Under the pieces are notes generated by a model. The model did no database searches and was not told the origin of the DNA. It saw nothing but the letters and a program-made list of their open reading frames with translations. Shown here piece by piece: positions 6,574 to 10,915 of a DNA stretch of 10,915 bases. The translations under genes were made by a program, and so were the position numbers. Each line of letters starts with the position of its first letter. Position 1 is the stretch's first letter. The stretch spans positions 1 through 10,915 of the forward strand of contig JACJWU010000016.1 in NCBI GenBank assembly GCA_020636995.1, given 5' to 3'. This DNA is from Actinomycetota bacterium (GTDB lineage Bacteria; Actinomycetota; Actinomycetes; S36-B12; UBA10799).

Positions 6574-7409
6574 GCGCAGTCGTTCTTCCCGTCCCGCATG
6601 CTGCGCCGCAAGTGCTGGTACTGACGTTGCGCACGCTGCGCGACCGCTGGCGCTCCACCTTCGGCTGGGGACTGGGACTGGTACTCATCGGCATCATGCA
6701 ACTCGCCGTCTACCCCTCGGTGGCCTCCTCCTCGGAGGGGATGCAGGCGTTCGTTGACCAGTGGCCCGATGCGCTGAAGGAAGCGTTCGGCCTCGATGCC
6801 TACACCACCGGCGCGGGGTTCCTGAACGCCGAGATGTTCTCCATGATGATCCCCCTGGTCCTGATCGCGATCGCCACGACGGCGGCCGCGGCGGCAACCG
6901 CGGGTGAGGAGGAGCGCGGCACCGCCGATCTGCTGCTCTCGTTGCCCGTGAGCAGGAACCGGGTGATGGCGGCCAAGGTCCTGGCCGGCGGCATCGCGGT
7001 GGTGCTGGTGGCGGGGGCGACCTGGCTGACCATCGCCGTCGGCGCGCCGTTTGTGGACCTCGAGATCGCCGCGGGTGACCTCGCCGCGGGCATACTCATG
7101 ACGACGCTGCTGGCGTTGTTCTTCGGGGCGGTGACCTTGCTCATCGGCGCGGCGACGGGCAAACGCACGGTGGCACTGGGAGTGGGGGTCGGGCTGGCGC
7201 TGGCCGCCTTCCTGCTCAACGCGCTCGCCCCGTTGGCTGACTGGCTGGAGCCTTGGCAGGACGCGTCGCCGTTCCGGTGGGCGCTGGGCAACGAACCGCT
7301 GCTCAACGGCGTGGACGTCGCGATGGCCGGGCTGCTGCTGGGGTTGTCGATCGTGCTACTCGTGATCGCGGCGATCGCCTACCGGCGGCATGACATCGGT
7401 GGCCGCTGA
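6570..7409 (+). CDS. ABC-2 type transporter permease
   Basis: This 279-residue inner-membrane protein forms the channel for the ATPase upstream, probably as a homodimer. Six hydrophobic segments are visible at about residues 31-51, 89-112, 138-160, 171-195, 199-222 and 250-271. The cytoplasmic stretch EEERGTADLLLSLPVSRNR (113-131) is the conserved coupling segment of ABC-2 permeases (E..rGT.e.LlslPvsR). A 35-residue outer loop (about 52-88, SSSEGMQAFVDQWPDALKEAFG) precedes TM2, also typical. The ATG overlaps the ATPase stop. The start is firm because of the ribosome site and overlap. Substrate is unknown. Confidence 0.93.
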   Translation: MSAVVLPVPHAAPQVLVLTLRTLRDRWRSTFGWGLGLVLIGIMQLAVYPSVASSSEGMQAFVDQWPDALKEAFGLDAYTTGAGFLNAEMFSMMIPLVLIAIATTAAAAATAGEEERGTADLLLSLPVSRNRVMAAKVLAGGIAVVLVAGATWLTIAVGAPFVDLEIAAGDLAAGILMTTLLALFFGAVTLLIGAATGKRTVALGVGVGLALAAFLLNALAPLADWLEPWQDASPFRWALGNEPLLNGVDVAMAGLLLGLSIVLLVIAAIAYRRHDIGGR

Positions 7410-7419
7410 GGAGCGCACA

Positions 7420-7425
7420 TACGAT
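7420..7425 (+). promoter_or_regulatory. -10 box for a leaderless lytic transglycosylase transcript
   Basis: TACGAT fits TANNNT and ends six bases before GTG 7432. The short gap after the permease stop (7410-7431) would otherwise suggest read-through from the ABC operon; both may occur. No good -35 at 16-18 bases is seen. Confidence 0.5.
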
Positions 7426-7431
7426 TGAGGA

Positions 7432-7941
7432 GTGCGACGCGTGGCTGTGGTGTTCGCCGCGGTCCTCGCACTGGCGGCGTGTGCGAGCAACCCCGACCGG
7501 GTGGTTCCTCAGCAGTACCGCAAGCCGATCAAGCAGGCGGCCAAGGAATGCCCCGAGTTGACGCCGAAGTTGCTCGCGGCGCAATTGGACCAGGAGTCCG
7601 GGTTCGATCCGGACGCGGTCTCGAAGGCCGGCGCCGAAGGGATCGCCCAGTTCGTTCCCGACACATGGGCGGTGTGGGGTGAGGACCTCGACGGCGACGG
7701 TGTGGCGTCGGTGTACAACGCGCGCGAAGCCATCGACGCCCAGGCTCGGCTGATGTGCTTCCTCATCTTCGAGGCCAAGGCGTCGGGTATCGACGGCGAT
7801 CCCATCGATCTCGCGCTGGCGGCGTACAACGCCGGCTGGAGTCAGGTGGTCCGGTACGAGGGCATTCCGCCGTTCCGGGAGACCGAGGCGTACGTGGAGC
7901 GGATCAGGGACCGGATGCCGACCTACCGGTTCCGCGGCTGA
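7432..7941 (+). CDS. Lipoprotein lytic transglycosylase, SLT (goose-lysozyme-like) domain
   Basis: This 169-residue envelope protein should cut peptidoglycan glycan strands. Residues 1-17 are a short lipoprotein signal with lipobox LAAC and lipidated C17. The SLT domain fills the rest: catalytic glutamate E55 in LDQESGFDPDAVS, then GAEGIAQFVPDTW, a DLDGDGVAS loop resembling the Ca-binding insertion seen in many actinobacterial SLT proteins, and ALAAYNAGWSQV near residue 127. The protein is compact, with no extra wall-binding domain. It lies 22 bases after the ABC permease with its own -10-like box. A cell-wall remodelling or wall-turnover role is likely; a link to the ABC exporter is possible but unproven. 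Confidence 0.93.
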   Translation: MRRVAVVFAAVLALAACASNPDRVVPQQYRKPIKQAAKECPELTPKLLAAQLDQESGFDPDAVSKAGAEGIAQFVPDTWAVWGEDLDGDGVASVYNAREAIDAQARLMCFLIFEAKASGIDGDPIDLALAAYNAGWSQVVRYEGIPPFRETEAYVERIRDRMPTYRFRG

Positions 7942-7952
7942 GGTGTCGATCC

Positions 7953-7988
7953 GGCACCCAAACCCCCCAGCGGGTCGGACTGGGTGCC
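7953..7988. terminator. Putative bidirectional terminator hairpin, copy 1
   Basis: An 8-bp stem with a 20-base loop begins 12 bases after the transglycosylase stop. The second copy at 8014-8049 lies 12 bases beyond the stop of the minus-strand toroid gene, so each converging gene has a hairpin at the same distance. There is no T-tract. Confidence 0.5.
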
Positions 7989-8013
7989 CAACGGACAACT
8001 CAGTCGACGATCC

Positions 8014-8049
8014 GGCACCCAAACCCCCCGGCGGGTCGGACTGGGTGCC
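8014..8049. terminator. Putative bidirectional terminator hairpin, copy 2
   Basis: Same 8-bp stem as copy 1. Read on the minus strand it follows the toroid-protein stop at a 12-base distance and would end the three-gene operon. Because arms of the two copies are identical, an alternative hairpin between copies (7981-7988 with 8014-8021) is also possible. Confidence 0.5.
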
Positions 8050-8060
8050 CAACGGACAAC

Positions 8061-8915
8061 TCAGGCGTCCACCCACCGCAGCACCCGCATCGCCCGCAGC
8101 GTGTTCCACCGGCTCGGCCGGCCGGGGGTCTCCATGTCGAACCACGTACGCCCGGCGTGCCGTCCCTGCAGTTTCCAGCGGCCGTCACGCTGCTTGGAGC
8201 GCAGCAGATCGACGGCGTCACTCAACCGCTCATCCCAGGCGTGCCCGCGCCAGTAGTCCAACGCGCGCAGCACGTCGTAGAACCAGTAGTACGGGAAGGA
8301 GAAGCGCGTGAAGGAGGGCCGGATCACCTCCCCGGTCCGGTGGCTGCGATAGAGGCGGTGCTGCAGCAGGAACTCCCGGCCCTCGTCGGCGGCCGCGCGC
8401 ACGTCCTGCCGGCTCTCGAACGGCGCCAGCCCTTCCAGCACACTCAACGTGGTGTGCAGTGAGGAGTGGGTGGCCGAGCGCTGGCAGTTCCAACCGCCGT
8501 CGGGGGACTGCGTGCCGAGCAACCGTTCGATCGCTGCGGGCATCGCGACCCCTGCGGCCTGTGCCATCCCCAGCATCATCCCGGTGACGCACAGGTCGTC
8601 GTGGCCGGCCTCCCACGGGCGGAAGATCCCGTCGTCGTTCAGGCCGAAGTCCAGCAGCGCGTGCACCGATTCCGGCGCCGGCACGCCCAGCTGCTGGAGC
8701 AACTGGAGGGAGTAGAAGGTCGAGACCCACTTCGGGGAGTACCACCCGGTCGGCCAGGTGCCGTCGGCGTTGCGGTGGCTCAACAACTGCGCGCCCCAGC
8801 CCTGCGTCACCACCTGCGCCCGGGTCGCCTCCCACGGCTCATCAAGCAGGTCCCGCTGCACCTGCCAGCGGATCGCCGGATCGCCGGCCAGGAGCCAGTC
8901 GAGGACCTCAGCCAC
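8061..8915 (-). CDS. Alpha/alpha-toroid protein, squalene-cyclase/prenyltransferase-like, function unknown
   Basis: The 284-residue soluble protein is built of helical repeats with QW-like turns: NADGTWP (49-55), SPDGGWNCQ (137-145) and QRDGRWKLQ (242-250), the mark of the terpenoid cyclase/prenyltransferase toroid fold. It is about half the length of squalene-hopene cyclase, has only one toroid's worth of repeats, and I do not see the catalytic DxDD motif, so cyclase activity is unlikely. HDDLC (105-109), C144 and the H150/H154 pair might form a metal site, which is only a guess. No signal peptide is seen. The GTG start overlaps the thioesterase stop by 8 bases, so it is the last gene of a coupled operon. 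Similar proteins are usually labelled hypothetical or squalene-cyclase-like. Confidence 0.85.
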   Translation of the reverse strand: MAEVLDWLLAGDPAIRWQVQRDLLDEPWEATRAQVVTQGWGAQLLSHRNADGTWPTGWYSPKWVSTFYSLQLLQQLGVPAPESVHALLDFGLNDDGIFRPWEAGHDDLCVTGMMLGMAQAAGVAMPAAIERLLGTQSPDGGWNCQRSATHSSLHTTLSVLEGLAPFESRQDVRAAADEGREFLLQHRLYRSHRTGEVIRPSFTRFSFPYYWFYDVLRALDYWRGHAWDERLSDAVDLLRSKQRDGRWKLQGRHAGRTWFDMETPGRPSRWNTLRAMRVLRWVDA

Positions 8916-9357
8916 GGTTGGGGCGCAGTTGGTAGTACGCCGTACTGCTCACCACCGTGCGCCCCGTCGCATCCTCCCCATGCAGTTCGAGCGTGAACTC
9001 CGCACGGCCCTCGCTGTCGACCTGCTCCCCGAGTGCGCGCATCTGCGCCTCGTCGACCGTCGCCACCAACGTCACATCGGTGCGCGCAGCGGCCAGGAAC
9101 CGGATGTCCACACGGGTCACGATCGGGGTGTACTTCGACGGGTCCAGCACGCCCAGGGGGATCAAACCCCCGGGAAGTTCGCACAGCCCGAACAGCGCAC
9201 CGGCGTACATCGTGCCGAAGTGGTTGCCATTGCCATCGATCGGCACCCGCAGACGCACCGAGCCAGGTCCGATCTCGTCCACGACCACACCAAGGCGACC
9301 GATCGCAGGGACGGTCTGGTGGACGAAAGCAGTCGCCTGCTCGGGCGTGATGGTCAC
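8908..9357 (-). CDS. Hotdog-fold thioesterase (YiiD C-terminal/DUF4442-like, PaaI superfamily)
   Basis: This 149-residue cytoplasmic protein probably hydrolyses an acyl-CoA or acyl-carrier thioester. The core motif GNHFGTMYAGALFGLCELPGG (44-64) matches the NH.GTm.agAl..laE segment of this hotdog group, with E60 at the expected catalytic acid position. The strand pattern SVRLRVP, YTPIVTRVDIRFLAAARTDVTLVATV and RAEFTLELHG completes a single hotdog domain, which works as a dimer or tetramer. Length is usual for the family. The GTG start overlaps the stop of the upstream serine hydrolase (GTGA), and its own stop overlaps the next gene, so it is translationally coupled on both sides. Acyl substrate is unknown. 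Confidence 0.88.
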   Translation of the reverse strand: MTITPEQATAFVHQTVPAIGRLGVVVDEIGPGSVRLRVPIDGNGNHFGTMYAGALFGLCELPGGLIPLGVLDPSKYTPIVTRVDIRFLAAARTDVTLVATVDEAQMRALGEQVDSEGRAEFTLELHGEDATGRTVVSSTAYYQLRPNRG

Positions 9358-10799
9358 TTCGGCAGGGTCTCGAGTACGTCAGCCAGGAACTCGCAGCGAT
9401 CGAAGGCTTCCTCACCGTTGAACGTCCAGCCCAGTCGCACGACGACGGCGTCGCGCGACGGCACCATCGCGACGGTCTGGCCCCAGTGCCCGCCCATGTA
9501 CAACGTGTCCTCCGGGATGCCGGGAGTGTCTTTGCAGGAGCCGCCGACCGGGTTCTTGGGGATCCAGGTCTGGGCACCGTAGCCCGCGCCCTCGCCCTCG
9601 GCCACGGCGGACGTGCCGGCCAGTTTGAACCACCCGGCGGGGAGGACCTCCTGACCCTGCCACTGTCCGTCGTCCATCATCATCGTTCCGAAGCGCGCCC
9701 AGTCGCCCGGGCTGGCCCACAGGTACGAGGAGCCGACCCAGGTGCCGGCCTCGTCGGTCTCCAACGTCGCGGTTCTCACACCGAGCGGGTCGTAGAGCGC
9801 GGTCTTCGGGTACGTCCAGTACTCCTCGGGCGAGTCGAACTGCGCCTCGACGACCTCAGCCAAGATGTTCGACACCGCGCTGAGGTACTCCCAGTACTCG
9901 CCCGCCGGGTATTCCGCAGGGTGCTCCGCAGCCCAGCCCGCCATGTCCGGCTGGTTGTAGAGCATGTCGAGCACATCGCTCCCCGGCTCGTAGCCCTCAT
10001 CGATCTTCAGCCCGGCGCGCATGTACATCAGATCTGCGATCGTGATCTGCGCACGCTCGTCGGCCTGCCACTGCTCGACCCACTCCGGCGCCTTCCCCTC
10101 GGGGAAGGCCTCCACCACCGGGGTCTCGATGTCGATGCCCATCTCGGTGAGCTTCTTGTAGGCGAGCATGCCCGCCACGGTCTTCGTCATTGACCAGCCG
10201 TGCAGCGCGACGTTGGTGTTGTCGATGTCCTTGCCGCTGCGCACGAGCAGGAGCTTGCCGTCCTGGACCACTGCCACACCACGGGCGTTGGCACCGAGCG
10301 GATCGCCGGAGTCCGCGAAGGCCTCGTCGACGACCGCCGTGAGTGCCGCGGAGTCGGTGCCCGCGGGCCATTCGGCTTCCGGGACTGCCGCATCACCCGC
10401 AGGCCAGGCCGCAGGGTCGGGGGGTGCGGCCTGATACGGCACCGCGGTCGGGTCGGCAGGGGCACCGAGCACACAGCCGCGGTCAGTGGTCAGCGATGCC
10501 TGACGCTTGAACATGCCCAGGAACTTGCCGGTGACGTAATGCTCCTCGGTGTTGATCTCAGTGGAGACCAGGCCGAACAGTGCAGGGCTTGCCGGGGTGA
10601 CGTCCTGCTCCATCAACGTGTCCACCTCGGCCGGCCGACCGGCCACGAACGTCGCCGAGCAGACCGCCTTGGCCGCCATTGCCGCACCCGTGGTCGGGAT
10701 CTTCAGATACCAGAGGATGCCGACGACCGCGAGGATCAGGAGGAGGACGAGAACGCCCAGGGTTATGAGGATGCGCTTGACCCACTTCACGGGAGCCAT
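9354..10799 (-). CDS. Membrane-anchored serine hydrolase, beta-lactamase (class C/NylB-like) family
   Basis: This 481-residue protein has an N-terminal membrane anchor (about residues 8-33, ILITLGVLVLLLILAVVGIL) with the hydrolase domain outside. The motifs are SMTK with nucleophile S203 and K206, the tyrosine motif YLS with Y305 (in EYLSAVSNILAE), and HWG (438-440, in GGHWGQTVAMVPSRDAVVVRLG) in place of KTG. HxG-type third motifs are typical of NylB/EstB esterase-amidases, so an esterase, amidase or peptidase role is likelier than antibiotic resistance. A region of about residues 40-110 with two cysteines (KAVCSAT, DRGCVLG) precedes the domain and may form a disulfide. ATG 10799 is chosen since it begins just before the anchor; the frame is open to GTG 10853 and to the window edge, and no strong ribosome site is seen at 10799. 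Confidence 0.9.
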   Translation of the reverse strand: MAPVKWVKRILITLGVLVLLLILAVVGILWYLKIPTTGAAMAAKAVCSATFVAGRPAEVDTLMEQDVTPASPALFGLVSTEINTEEHYVTGKFLGMFKRQASLTTDRGCVLGAPADPTAVPYQAAPPDPAAWPAGDAAVPEAEWPAGTDSAALTAVVDEAFADSGDPLGANARGVAVVQDGKLLLVRSGKDIDNTNVALHGWSMTKTVAGMLAYKKLTEMGIDIETPVVEAFPEGKAPEWVEQWQADERAQITIADLMYMRAGLKIDEGYEPGSDVLDMLYNQPDMAGWAAEHPAEYPAGEYWEYLSAVSNILAEVVEAQFDSPEEYWTYPKTALYDPLGVRTATLETDEAGTWVGSSYLWASPGDWARFGTMMMDDGQWQGQEVLPAGWFKLAGTSAVAEGEGAGYGAQTWIPKNPVGGSCKDTPGIPEDTLYMGGHWGQTVAMVPSRDAVVVRLGWTFNGEEAFDRCEFLADVLETLPK

Positions 10800-10871
10800 C
10801 GTGGCAGACCCGGAAGGCAGATGCCGGAGAAGGTGCCGCCGACGAAGGCTCACGCCGGGACGTGCCACCTC

Positions 10872-10905
10872 CTCCGGATCCGTGAGCAGTTCGGAGATCC
10901 GGGAG
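10872..10905. repeat. Imperfect inverted repeat upstream of the serine hydrolase operon
   Basis: CTCCGGATC (10872-10880) is matched by GATCCGGGAG (10896-10905) with one bulged G. It lies 73-106 bases before the chosen start of the hydrolase. It may be the terminator of a gene beyond the window or part of the operon control region. Confidence 0.35.
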
Positions 10906-10915
10906 CACTCCACCA

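Larger units (their letters stand above)
7948..8064. repeat. Tandem pair of 56-bp elements (period 61) each with an inner inverted repeat
   Basis: Copy 1 is 7948-8003 and copy 2 is 8009-8064. They differ at one base in 56 (A in copy 1, G in copy 2, after the C6 run). Each holds a perfect 8-bp inverted repeat: GGCACCCA (7953-7960, 8014-8021) and TGGGTGCC (7981-7988, 8042-8049), with a C6 run and CGGGT between the arms. The pair fills the gap between two converging genes, and copy 2 ends over the stop codon of the minus-strand gene (8061-8063). It fits a duplicated bidirectional terminator or a dispersed REP-like element. Confidence 0.88.

Noticed and set aside
7948..8064. CRISPR array
   Set aside because: Only two units, almost contiguous with a 5-base gap, and no spacers of normal length or cas genes.
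7303..8145. Minus-strand open frame running through the tandem repeat into the transglycosylase region
   Set aside because: It is open by base composition only, contains the repeat translated twice, and overlaps three well-supported genes.
9354..10799. True beta-lactamase giving antibiotic resistance
   Set aside because: The third motif is HWG rather than KTG and the protein is membrane-anchored with an extra N-terminal region, which points to an esterase/amidase-type member of the fold.

Overview
The window reads as chromosomal DNA of a high-GC actinobacterium. Codons end almost always in G or C, GTG starts are common, several exported proteins have actinobacterial-style signal peptides, and three genes have a -10-like TANNNT box exactly six bases before a GTG start, the layout of leaderless transcripts. 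I cannot name the genus. I see no transposase, integrase, tRNA, rRNA, phage gene or CRISPR array.

Layout. Bases 1-1299 (+) are the 3' part of a DHA2-type MFS drug exporter, cut by the window edge. It converges, with a 3-base gap, on a secreted SGNH/GDSL esterase (2934-1303, -). Bases 2935-3145 form a divergent intergenic region rich in inverted repeats. A small, probably real gene (3146-3427, +) of unknown function faintly resembles mycobacterial HbhA. It is followed by a short hairpin and a secreted fasciclin-domain protein (3531-4196, +). A strong stem-loop with a TTCG tetraloop closes that gene. Next come a carotenoid cleavage oxygenase (4267-5652, +), an ABC-2 type ATPase/permease pair (5677-6573 and 6570-7409, +) and a lipoprotein lytic transglycosylase (7432-7941, +). 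The 119-base gap to the next, converging unit holds a tandem pair of nearly identical 56-base elements, each with an inverted repeat. The rest (10799-8061, -) is a tightly overlapping three-gene operon: a membrane-anchored beta-lactamase-fold serine hydrolase, a hotdog thioesterase, and an alpha/alpha-toroid (squalene-cyclase-like) protein.

How the genes relate. The first half is mostly cell-surface and export functions (exporter, secreted esterase, fasciclin protein). The middle is a chain of same-strand genes 21-70 bases apart, with possible leaderless promoters before the oxygenase, the ABC pair and the transglycosylase, so they need not be one operon. The ABC pair is itself coupled by a 4-base overlap. 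The three-gene minus-strand operon is translationally coupled at both junctions and has no obvious pathway; it is the best candidate for undescribed biology. The most distinctive non-coding signals are the repeated TANNNT-N6-GTG start architecture, the 61-base-period tandem repeat, and the inverted repeats in the divergent region upstream of the SGNH esterase.
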